DNA of 64,000 nucleotides from assembly GCA_965240325.2 (NCBI GenBank), contig OZ251234.1:124001-188000 (forward strand), written 5' to 3'. The position numbers were made by a program, and so were the translations under genes. The notes beneath the pieces were generated by a model. The model searched no databases and was not told the origin of the DNA. It saw nothing but the letters and a program-made list of their open reading frames with translations. Source of the stretch: Rebecca billardiae RCC1528 (taxonomy: Eukaryota > Haptophyta). Below, one piece after another: positions 31,721 through 40,494 of the stretch; position 1 is the stretch's first letter; each line of letters begins with the position of its first letter.

Positions 31721-31769
31721 GGTCCGGGAGCTCAAAAGGTGCAAGTTGCACCTTTTGAGCTCCCGGACC
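31721..31769. repeat. Perfect 49-nt palindrome (24-nt arms, 1-nt centre)
   Basis: The left arm begins GGTCCGGGAGCTCAAAAGG and the right arm is its exact reverse complement, separated by a single G. Such a structure could form a cruciform in DNA or a tight hairpin in RNA. Confidence 0.95.
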
Positions 31770-31860
31770 ACAGTGGGAGCACGCGGGGCCGCGGCCGTTG
31801 AGAGGGGCGGGGGCGGGCGGGCGACGTCGACGTCGCGGCGTTCCACGCGCTCTGCTGTCG

Positions 31861-32873
31861 ATGACTTGCTGTTGGCGGCGCGCGCCGCGCTGGCGAGGTG
31901 GCTCGGGCCCATGCGTGCCTTCGAGCGCCCGGCGACCGCGCGCGCATCGGCTTCCTCCGCCTGTGAGTCGCCCGCGGCCGCGACCGCCGCGCCCTTTGAG
32001 TGGGTTGACCGCGCCCGAGCCTGCTCGCCGCCGAGCGCAGGGATGAGTCGAGCGCGGCGCGAGGCGGCGATCGTGATCGGGCGATCGCATGCGCCCATAT
32101 GCGCCCCATCTGCCACGGCGCGACCGCTTCAGCGTGCGTATGTCACCCCACTTGTCAGGGATGTCGAGTAGCAGGCGAGCACCGTCGGCCAGTGTGTCCG
32201 CCCGCGCCGCGTGCGCACAGGGCCATACGACGCGGAAACACGTCACAACCGGCATCAGTGCATGGCCATGGCCGTGTACAGCCCCGCGTGGGCCACCAAG
32301 GTCATGCCATCCACTGCTCTGCCAGCTCGCAACGTGCGTCAATGCTGACGACAACTCTGGTCGAGAAGAAGTTGCTTCTTGAGTTCTGTCACAGTGGTGC
32401 ACACGGCATCAGTGGACGTCCCCATGACTACGGATGCGGACCAACCGTGCCCGCCAGCTTGCGTAGCGAAGACATCACGAGACGCCACGGAGCGACATCC
32501 GACGCGTAGAGCCCTTCGCGCACGCGGCGCAGGCGGACACGCTGGCCGACAGAGCTCGCCCGCTCCCCGACATGCCTGACAAGTGGGGTCACATACGCAC
32601 GCTGAAGCTGTCGCGCCGTGGCGAATAGGGCGCAGGTGGGCGCATGCGATCGCCCGATCGTGATCGCCGCCTCGCGCCGCGCTCAACTCATCCCTGCGCT
32701 CGGCCGCGAGCAGACTCGGGCGCAGTCAACCCCCTCGAAGCGGGCGGCCGCCGCGGGCGCGGGCGACTTGCAGGCGGAGGAAGCCGATGCGCGCGCGGTT
32801 GCCGGGCGCTCAAAGGCGCGCATGGGTCCGAGCCATCCCGCCCGCGCGGCGCGCGCCGCCCAAGTCACGCATA
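31861..32873. repeat. Long imperfect inverted repeat (arms ~0.36 kb, spacer ~0.28 kb)
   Basis: Left arm 31861-32226 and right arm 32510-32873 are reverse complements with scattered mismatches and small indels. Shared landmarks: GATCGGGCGATCGCATGCGC near 32076 pairs with its complement near 32642; GCGCATCGGCTTCCTCCGCC near 31941 pairs near 32775. Arms were matched by eye and the outer ends are approximate. A foldback element or a dsRNA-producing locus would look like this. Confidence 0.85.
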
Positions 32874-33218
32874 TCTCGGTCCGCACGGCCACGAGCCCAC
32901 CTGTTCGCCATCCTTCCGCCAGTCCGCCACCAGCCGGGGCGCCTGGCGGCGGAACAACACCCCGTGGAACGGGTGGCCCCGGGGAGTCCCCTCGGCCTCA
33001 CCGCCACCCTGCGCGTTCGGCGCCCAAGACGGAGTTCCAACGCGCCAAGCGCCTGCCTGCCTTGCACTCGGCGTGCATGCCACGCGCGCCTGCGCCGTGC
33101 AGCGTACCGCAAGGAAGGAGCCCGACCCGCCAAGCGTGTCACGCGCGACTGGCTGTTGGGCGAGTTCAGCCCGGTCTGCGCCGTTCGACCTGACAGCGAA
33201 AACGTCGTGATAGGCATT

Positions 33219-33288
33219 GCACATAATGCGCGCATTACCGCTTTTGGTGAACGGTCCTCATGCGAAGAGTAATGCGCGCATTATGTGC
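33219..33288. repeat. Pair of perfect 20-nt inverted repeats
   Basis: 33219-33238 (GCACATAATGCGCGCATTAC) and 33269-33288 are exact reverse complements separated by 30 nt. Each arm is also internally palindromic around TAATGCGCGCATTA. Confidence 0.9.
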
Positions 33289-34071
33289 AGCAGGCCGCAC
33301 CACGGCAGCTCGGCGCTGCCGCGCGATGTCATCGAGGAGCGGCGTTGCCGCGTTGAGGCTCGTCAAACGGTCCGCGGGCCGACCGTCCGACACTCACGTC
33401 GACGTCAGCACATGGCCACAGGCTGGCGGCTCATCATCCACATTGCGATGCCAGGGTACGGTTAAGGACTACTTTGCCTGGACTCAGTCAACAAGCCGTG
33501 TAACGGTTCAACGCCCAGGGCGCGCGTGCCGGGTAGGCGTCACTACTCTGCTGTCGCGGCGGTCCGCGTGACCGAGTACCGACTCCCTATCGTCGGCTCC
33601 GCGCCCGCGGCGAATCCGATATGACCCGGTTGAGCGATTTAGTGTCACAGCCACCGCCAGTCCGAGGCGCCCGGCGGCGCCACTCGGCACTGACGACTGT
33701 GTCTTGCAGCCGCGGGCGCCACCGATGACTACTTGGCAGTACTTGAGAGTGAGTTGAGACTCAGACTACGTCTACTGTCGATGACCCTAAAGAGTAAAGT
33801 CTGCTAAGTCTTAGTCTAAGATGTACAGTAAGTAGGCCATGCATTCATCAGATCACTATGCACTTGTCCGAGCAAAGGACTGTCATCAAGTCCGAGCAAG
33901 GGGTGACCGAGATGCGCATTGAATTATATATAATATAATACTATATTAAATTATTTTATGAGTATTCAAAAATTTGACTTACCGGATGTAATGACTATGA
34001 GTATTGAGTGATCGGAGTCCCTGAGCCGGATTAATGATTATCCGGATTACCTGATGATTTAATTTACTCAG

Positions 34072-34386
34072 TGTCAGGGAACGCGTCTCGAGGCTTGACG
34101 GTCGCGAGGTCGTGGACGAGCTTCGGCTCTTTTTTTTGTGGTGGTGAGCTCAGCGTGTTTTGAGTGATCGGCTCATGTTTCGTTCACGAGTTTCGGAAGC
34201 ATCTAGAATGCTTCCAGATGCCGCCGCCAGCCATGCTGTCCTGCTGTATTTTAGGATGAGGTTCAGGTTGATTTTGGAGGATTTTGTGCGAGCGCCGCCG
34301 CAGCGGTCGCGCCGCCACTGTGTGACTGCGAGTAAAATGTTGGATTGGAAATTGGAAATCAGTGTAGATTGGCGATTCCTTTGACA
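34072..34386 (-). repeat. 3' LTR of the retrotransposon
   Basis: 315-bp direct repeat, nearly identical to 37219-37533. It begins TGTCAGGGAACG and ends CCTTTGACA on the plus strand. It is the 3' LTR because the polypurine tract is immediately adjacent at 34387. Confidence 0.95.
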
Positions 34387-34395
34387 CCCCCCCTC
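34387..34395 (-). promoter_or_regulatory. Polypurine tract
   Basis: GAGGGGGGG on the minus strand directly abuts the 3' LTR. It is the expected priming site for plus-strand DNA synthesis and fixes the element's orientation. Confidence 0.85.
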
Positions 34396-34651
34396 AATCC
34401 AATATGCGCTCGTCTGTGAGGACTAAGCTTGGATTATGAGTGATTTTGGGCTTGGTATTGTTTGTGCATCTGTGTGCATGAGTGAATTGGAGTCAGTAAT
34501 GGTTGCCAATGCCAGGATACGGGTCATGTGCTGGGACTTCCGTGTGACGGTTTTGGGTAACCCGAGTCAGTCCTGGGCTTATTTGCACCATATGTTCACT
34601 CTTTGGCCTTGATTTTGGACCTTGTTATTGGGTCATGCCCTGCCTTGATAG

Positions 34652-37219
34652 TTAATCATAGGCATCCGGAGCAGGAATATCCAGGAAATGGATACGCTCC
34701 TTGGGAAATTTGTTGGCTCCCTTGTTTTTGCCTTTGTTGTAATTGTTGGCCTTGGGGCGTAGCTCTGGGTGGAGCTTCCAACACTGCTGGGCAGTATGGT
34801 CCTTGAGACCACAGTGAGTGCACCGTTTGCCGGTGTCCGAGTTATTCGGCCCGCTCTCGCCATTGGCTGGAGCCTTTTGGGCCTGAGCGGCGAAGACTTC
34901 GGCGCCCTCAAAGTCACCGCGTCGCCGCGTGCCTTGCTGATAATCAGCATTTTGGCGTATCTTGGAATAATTTTCGGTCTCTCTCCCCTTGGTATTGTTC
35001 TGATGGAGTAGCTTCATTGAGCCGTGCCGTTTGTAGGCATCTTCCATCTGGGCCATTATCTGGTCAGTGTTATCCACACATTGCTCGGGCGTGAGCGCTC
35101 CGAAGTGCGAGATAACTGACTCGTAGACTTGGGGATGGTCGTGCATGCTGTTATACAGCTTGAAGACCAACATCGTAGCATCGTCCAGATTCCCATATCG
35201 AGATGAGCGGACTTGCTCGACGGATTTCTTGATAATGTCCGATGCGCCAATGGGCGACACCTTTGTCGGGTATAACTTCAGGAATTCATCCCTGAGTTCG
35301 GACATAGTTGTGATCTTGAGCTCGCGCTCAAATATCTGTAGCAGCAGCGCCAGATCCAAGTAGTTCTTGGTCGGATCGCTGATGTGCAGCTTCGATTCCA
35401 GATAGGCGAATAACTGAGGCTCAATAGAGTCCTTCAGCTGCTTGAATATCGCTGCCGCAGATCGATCGTAGACCGATCCGATCTTGTTGGCGTCAGCGTT
35501 GTCAGCCTTGTATGGATCGATTTTGGCTGCGTCTTTCACCCATTTGTCTTTGGCAATGAGTTGAAAGCCGGATAGCTTGCTATCCTTGGGCTCCATTATG
35601 TCAGGTGTGACATCTGAGGATTTGCCCTTGTAGTAGGTGCTCACTTCTGCGAGTGCATCCCGTATCGCGCTGTGTACCGCGCGCTTGGATTTCAGAGCCG
35701 ACTGTGTCAGCTTGTGTGTGGCGGGTGTATCCACTCCTGCCGAGGATTCGCGTGCCATGAACACACGTTCCTTCTTGGTTGGATTAGAGTCTGTGACTCC
35801 TCCTTCGATGACTATCCAGTCACGTTTCTTCGACTCAAGTGCATTGGTCGATGTGTCGCGCGCGCTCTGTGGCGATTCGCGCTCTACCTTCGAGCGAGGA
35901 GTGACCCTCGTCGAGGCTGTGGTGCCTTCTTTGGGCTTCTTCACGCTCGTTCTGTCCAGCGGTGATGCATGTGCATCCGCGGCAGCTTCGGCGGAATACT
36001 CTTCCTTGCAAGAGTGTGGCGTTGTGATGGCTGACGCAGCTGATGCATGCGCACGCGCGTCGCGCTCGCCAACTTGGTTTTGCTGCGGCTTTGCCGTCAA
36101 GCAGGTGTATGATGCCCCCCCTGCATCGCATGCGCTTCCTACGTTCGACGCGAGTCGATACGTGCCAGACGAGGACTCTGCCGTCTCTGCGGCGGTCATC
36201 TCGCGGCTGCTTGTGTCGCTCGTGGCGAGCAGCTCGGCTTCGGAAGCCATCGTGAGGCTGGTAATTTTGGGGTAAACGTATTTGTTTGGGTCAGGCGCAT
36301 CAATAATAAATGCGGCCGCTGACTTGATGCTTGAGCTCGCTGTGACAGAGTCACGTGTCGTAGCATCTTGGAGCATAGTTTGCTCTGCCAGACCATACAG
36401 GTCGTTTGCGTCGCACTCATCGGTGTTAATGTCATCGTTCGATCGGTCAGACTCAGACACAGAGTCGTGCGAGCGAGGCTGCAGACTGACTGCGGTCACG
36501 ACCGCGCTGTCATTGGCGGCGGCCAGAAGGCCAGCACGCCGAGCAGCGTTGGCAGGCTCGAGGGCCTCGACGGTCGGAGCGGCATCAGCGGCAGCAGCGT
36601 CGAGCGCTACATCTGCCCCGGAACGCTCGGTGACCTCGTTCGATGACTCGGAGGCCGCAAGGCACTCCTTGAGCTGCGGGCTCTCAGCCGCGCGCTCTTG
36701 AACCGCGCTCGCGGGCGCAGAGTCCCGGGCGGTAGTTGTTGAGATCCCCTGCGCAACGACGTGCGTGCGGATGGAGTGGCGCGATGGCGGGGGATGCGAG
36801 CGGCAACGCTCCTCCTCACCGCGCTGTGCGCGAACCTCCTCCTCAAGGTGATCCTTGATGTCGGCTCGAGGCCTTGCGTGCGATGCAGCATTGCGCGCAT
36901 ACGACACGATGCTGCCTGAGTTCAGGTCAGCGATGTTGCCAGGCCCGGAGGCGCTGGAGATGGGCTTGCGGAGAAGCGTGAGCTTCTCGCCTTGCCGGTT
37001 CTTCTCAGCCTGCATGCCCCTCAGGGCAGCGGCGAGGTAGTCTGGCGTGCGCTTGCGCGCGATCGCCGATGAGCAGCGCGGCAATGCCGCGCGCTCTGCC
37101 ACGCCTGGCTTCAACCCAATGAGGGGAGCAACTGGGGCGGGCTGATGGCCGTTCACGTCCTTGCCGCTGTTCTCGTCGTCTCCATCCTTGCCCAAGTTCT
37201 CCCAGCACCGTGCTAGCAT
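34652..37219 (-). CDS. Gag-like protein of the LTR element
   Basis: Single 855-aa ORF filling most of the internal region. Its ATG overlaps the last base of the 5' LTR. The N-terminal ~560 residues are Ser/Thr/Ala/Glu-rich and probably disordered. Residues ~590-760 form a helical gag core (IFKQLKDSIEPQLFAYLESK, LALLLQIFERELKITTMSEL, YNSMHDHPQVYESVISHFG), comparable to copia-type gag. A CCHC zinc knuckle lies at ~800-813 (CTHCGLKDHTAQQC), followed by a Lys/Asn-rich basic tail. It would package element RNA into cytoplasmic particles. No frameshift or stop interrupts it, consistent with recent activity. No pol region follows the stop, only ~265 nt before the 3' LTR. Confidence 0.88.
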   Translation of the reverse strand: MLARCWENLGKDGDDENSGKDVNGHQPAPVAPLIGLKPGVAERAALPRCSSAIARKRTPDYLAAALRGMQAEKNRQGEKLTLLRKPISSASGPGNIADLNSGSIVSYARNAASHARPRADIKDHLEEEVRAQRGEEERCRSHPPPSRHSIRTHVVAQGISTTTARDSAPASAVQERAAESPQLKECLAASESSNEVTERSGADVALDAAAADAAPTVEALEPANAARRAGLLAAANDSAVVTAVSLQPRSHDSVSESDRSNDDINTDECDANDLYGLAEQTMLQDATTRDSVTASSSIKSAAAFIIDAPDPNKYVYPKITSLTMASEAELLATSDTSSREMTAAETAESSSGTYRLASNVGSACDAGGASYTCLTAKPQQNQVGERDARAHASAASAITTPHSCKEEYSAEAAADAHASPLDRTSVKKPKEGTTASTRVTPRSKVERESPQSARDTSTNALESKKRDWIVIEGGVTDSNPTKKERVFMARESSAGVDTPATHKLTQSALKSKRAVHSAIRDALAEVSTYYKGKSSDVTPDIMEPKDSKLSGFQLIAKDKWVKDAAKIDPYKADNADANKIGSVYDRSAAAIFKQLKDSIEPQLFAYLESKLHISDPTKNYLDLALLLQIFERELKITTMSELRDEFLKLYPTKVSPIGASDIIKKSVEQVRSSRYGNLDDATMLVFKLYNSMHDHPQVYESVISHFGALTPEQCVDNTDQIMAQMEDAYKRHGSMKLLHQNNTKGRETENYSKIRQNADYQQGTRRRGDFEGAEVFAAQAQKAPANGESGPNNSDTGKRCTHCGLKDHTAQQCWKLHPELRPKANNYNKGKNKGANKFPKERIHFLDIPAPDAYD

Positions 37220-37533
37220 GTCAGGGAACGCGTCTCGAGGCTTGACGGTCGCGAGGTCGTGGACGAGCTTCGGCTCTTTTTTTTGTGGTGGTGAGCTCAG
37301 CGTGTTTTGAGTGATCGGCTCATGTTTCGTTCACGAGTTTCGGAAGCATCTAGAATGCTTCCAGATGCCGCCGCCAGCCATGCTGTCCTGCTGTATTTTA
37401 GGATGAGGTTCAGGTTGATTTTGGAGGATTTTGTGCGAGCGCCGCCGCAGCGGTCGCGCCGCCACTGTGTGACTGCGAGTAAAATGTTGGATTGGAAATT
37501 GGAAATCACTGTAGATTGGCGATTCCTTTGACA
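37219..37533 (-). repeat. 5' LTR of the retrotransposon
   Basis: 315-bp copy of the left LTR, differing at one position seen (ATCACTG here versus ATCAGTG). It should carry the element promoter, reading toward lower coordinates. Confidence 0.95.
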
Positions 37534-37697
37534 CTCAGGAATTGTACGGTCAGCAGTAACGTCCACTGAGTTCGGCGAGGCTCGTGTACTAACAGGGTGA
37601 CACAGTCTTAATGCCATATACTAGGAGGCGGCTCGCCGGCGCAGCGCCACGTCCACGAGCGAGCTCAGCCGGCGCTGCCGCGGCGCGACCGCGGTGC

Positions 37698-38541
37698 TCA
37701 GTGCGCGCCCGACGCGATGGTGGTCAGCGCCTCGAGCGACGCGACGCGCGAGGGCGGCGTCGAGCTCACGTTGAGGTCGTCCCACGTAAGGCCGAGCGCG
37801 TTGAGCGCCTCGAGCGAGGGCGCGCGCGGCACGCCGCGCGCGTCCGCGTCCGCAACCGCCGCCGCGAGGTGCTGCTGCAGCATTTGCCTCGAGTCGGAGC
37901 GCGAGAGCTGCGCGTGCAGCGCCGAGAGCTGCAGCTGCATCGTCTCAGACGACGGGTTGCGCGGCAGGCTGGCGAGCGCGGCGCGCAGCTCGGCGGGCGG
38001 CCCGCTCGCCGGCGCACTCTCGTCCGCATCGTCCGACTCGCCCTCATCGCGCGTCTCCACCGACGCGGCGGCGGCGGCCTCCGCGCCCGCCTTCTCCGTG
38101 ATCGCGCGGCGCAGGTCGCCGAGGACGGACTCGACGAGTCGTTCGCGCCCGTGCTCGCCCAGGCGGCTCATCGCCGGCGTCTGCATCTCCGTGTCCGCGA
38201 GGATCATGAGCTGCTGCGCGAGCTCGCAGATGCGGTCGCGCCGCAGCGCAGCCGTCGACGGGTCGGGGCCGCTGGTGGCGGCGCGCGAGGCCGCGGCGCA
38301 GATCGTCGACATGAGCGCGCCCTGCGGCGGCGCGACCGCCGAGGCGGCGGGCTGCTGCACGTGGCCGTGCGGCGAGGCGCTCGTCGACGGCGCGGCGCTG
38401 GTCGGCACCTGGGCCTGGTGCAGCCCGGCGAGCCCAGCAGCCGCGTGCGGCGCGGCGCTCGTCGCGACGTGCGACGACACGGCGGTGCCCAGGAAGGGCG
38501 ACGCCTGCTGCGGCTGCGGCTGCGGCTGCGGCTGCGGCTGC

Positions 38542-38577
<36 letters not shown>

Positions 38578-39622
38578 GCGAAAAATGCGGCTGCGGCGGC
38601 ATGGTGCGGGTTGAGCTGCGCGCCGAGCAGCGAGGGGAGCGTGCTCGTCGGCAGCCCGCCGATCTGCGAGAGGGCCATGTACGGCGCCTGCTGCGCGCCG
38701 CCCATCGCGCTGCTCATCGCCATCGACGCCGCCGCCATCGACGACGGTGGCATGCCGAGGGTGGCCGTGGCGATGGGGCCGGCGCCGCCGCCGGCGCGGA
38801 GGTGGGGCGAGGCGTAGCTGTGGTGGTGGCTCTCGCCGCCCGCGCGCTCGGTAACCAGGTGCAGCCCGCTCGCCGGCGGCCCGCCGACGAGCTGCGCCGC
38901 GGCCGCCTGCTGCCGCAGCTGCTGCAGCTGCGGGTCGGGCTGCAGCTGCGAGCCGTACAGCCGCATCGGCCCGGGGCCGGCGCTCTCGACCGCGCCCATG
39001 TGCGGCATGCAGGTGGGCACGCCGCCGCTGCCCGCGGCCGCCGCGACGGCCATCGGGTGGTGCGACTGCAGCCGGCGGCGCAGCGAGTGGTACCGGTTCT
39101 TCACGGCGTGGCCGGTGCGGCCAGGCAGCAGGTTCTTGATCTGGGACCACTTCTGCGAGCGGCAACGGGGCAGCGAGCGCGCGCGCGGACGCGGGCGGGT
39201 GAGACGCCGGGTGCGCGGGCGGGCGTGCGATGTGACGCGATGCGGCGCGACGCAACGACGCAAGCGCGCGCCACACGGCGCTCGAACCGCGCCGCGCTCG
39301 CAGGCGCGGTGCGCGGTGCGCGCATGCGGCCGCGCACCTGGCCCATCACGTGCAGCGCCTGGATGATGATGGCGTCCTCCTCGGGAGTCCAGTCGGTCTT
39401 CTTGACGTCGGGCACGAGGTGGTTGTACCACCGCTCGCGGCACTGCCAGTCTTTGCGCGAGCCCATGTGCGACGCGATCAGCGACCACTGCCGCGCGCCG
39501 TACTTGGCCACGACGTCGCGCAGCTGTGCGTCCTCCTCCGCCGTCCACGTGCGGCGGGAGAAGTGCTTGGTGCGGGACTGCGGGTCCATGTCCGCCGCCG
39601 TCGAGTTCTCGGGAGTCAGCAT
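37698..39622 (-). CDS. R2R3-MYB transcription factor, copy 2
   Basis: Paralogue of the MYB at 29.8-31.4 kb. Reading minus: exons 39622-39338 and 39152-37698, phase 0, GT-AG, 579 aa from the Met of MLTPENSTAADM. The MYB domain differs from copy 1 in having the usual Ser in KWSQIKNLLPGRTGHAVKNR. This copy keeps an extra activation-type block: a poly-Gln run (~11) followed by alternating Pro-Gln repeats, then Ala/Ser/Pro-rich sequence, before RRDRICELAQQLMILADTEM. The C-terminus ends LTTIASGAH. It begins only 160 bp from the LTR element. Upstream DNA continues in frame for some distance without a stop, so a longer N-terminus is possible. Confidence 0.9.
38515..38578. repeat. CTG/GGCTGC repeat encoding poly-Gln and Pro-Gln
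   Basis: Tandem GGCTGC hexamers followed by about 11 CTG units. On the minus strand these give a Gln run then Pro-Gln dipeptides in MYB copy 2. The tract is absent from copy 1. Confidence 0.9.
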
Positions 39623-40494
39623 CTCGACGAGAGGCGAGCGGCCTGCTGGCGTCGCGAGCGTGTGTGCGCGCATGCGCGTCAGCCGGCAGTGCGTGCATGC
39701 GTGCGAGAGCGTCGCGCCCACCCGCGCGCGGGCAAGCGCGCGAGCGTGCCCCGCGAGCGCGCGCGGCCGGCTGGGACGGCGAAGAAACGTGCGGTCGCAC
39801 TGTCGGTGCGCGTTCGCTCGCAGAGTTTGGCGAGCTGCGCGGTGGCGCGCACCGGCGTTCAGGCGACAGGCAGCACGCGCGAGCGGTGTTTCGAGCGCGG
39901 AAGGTGGAGTTTGCGGTGAGATCATCATCTGGCTGGAGAGGATTCCAGTAGCTGCGATCTATTGCCGGAGATTCAGAACGGTGAGATCTCCCTCCAGGGA
40001 GATGACTTTTTCGGGAGGGTTTGTGACGGCGCACCGGCGCTGAACGGGGAATTATATTCAACGCCTCTACGATCTGGATGCAATCAGGGGTGAATAGGGC
40101 GAGAAGCGATGTTTTTGTTCGGCGATCCTATTGGCGGTAGGTTTGCGTCTCTCTGGTTCGTCGTTTTTGTATTTAATGAGCCTCCTGAACATTCGGAGAT
40201 GTTCCAGTGCGGTTCAGGTTTTTGCACGGCAAATCCTAGGAAACGCCAACAATTACTACCAAAATGGTCTCTCTGAGCAGTATTGTTGTGCAATGTGCAG
40301 GTACTTTTCACTTTTTTGTAGTGAGCTTTCGTCGATCGAGCACCGGCAAAAACTTCGAAAACGGAGAGCTTTCCGGCGCTCAAGGGTCTTCTTAAAAGGT
40401 GAGATCGCTGATGGGCGCCGATTCACCAATTAATGGACGTCGTTGATCAGGCAGTATGAACTTTCCAGTCATGAGTCGATGTTCGTCTACCCAC
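39623..40494. other. Region upstream of MYB2, with a lower-GC block
   Basis: 39623-39960 retains patchy similarity to the MYB1 upstream region (shared GTGTTTCGAGCGC). 40090-40440 is clearly lower in GC than its surroundings and contains a 99-codon minus-strand ORF with no recognisable domain. Its origin is unresolved. Confidence 0.45.

Larger units (their letters stand above)
31411..34066. other. Intergenic accessory region between MYB1 and the LTR element
   Basis: 2.65 kb without a supported protein gene. It holds a 49-nt palindrome, a ~1-kb imperfect inverted repeat and a pair of 20-nt inverted repeats, each listed separately. A strongly AT-rich tract (33915-34060) lies just before the retrotransposon insertion site. 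Confidence 0.6.
34067..37538 (-). mobile_element. Intact non-autonomous LTR retrotransposon (TR-GAG-like)
   Basis: Complete element from LTR to LTR (34072-37533), bounded by a 5-bp target-site duplication CTCAG at 34067-34071 and 37534-37538. Both LTRs are 315 bp with TG...CA ends and differ by one visible substitution. A polypurine tract (GAGGGGGGG on the minus strand, 34387-34395) abuts the left LTR, so transcription runs on the minus strand. The only internal gene is a gag-like ORF. No protease, integrase, reverse transcriptase or RNase H is present, so the element depends on enzymes supplied in trans. No standard tRNA primer-binding site starting TGG is seen next to the 5' LTR. The GC content is visibly lower than that of the host genes. 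Confidence 0.95.

Noticed and set aside
32618-33210. Overlapping ~190-codon plus-strand ORFs
   Set aside because: They run through an arm of the inverted repeat; similar frames appear in the opposite arm as a consequence of the repeat, not coding.
34387-37218. Search for reverse transcriptase, integrase or protease inside the LTR element
   Set aside because: The only long frame shows gag features and a zinc knuckle. No YxDD, DD-E or DTG-like context was found in the frames.
37611-40043. 810-codon plus-strand ORF
   Set aside because: Antisense of MYB copy 2. A corresponding antisense frame also lies opposite copy 1, simply because the loci are duplicates.
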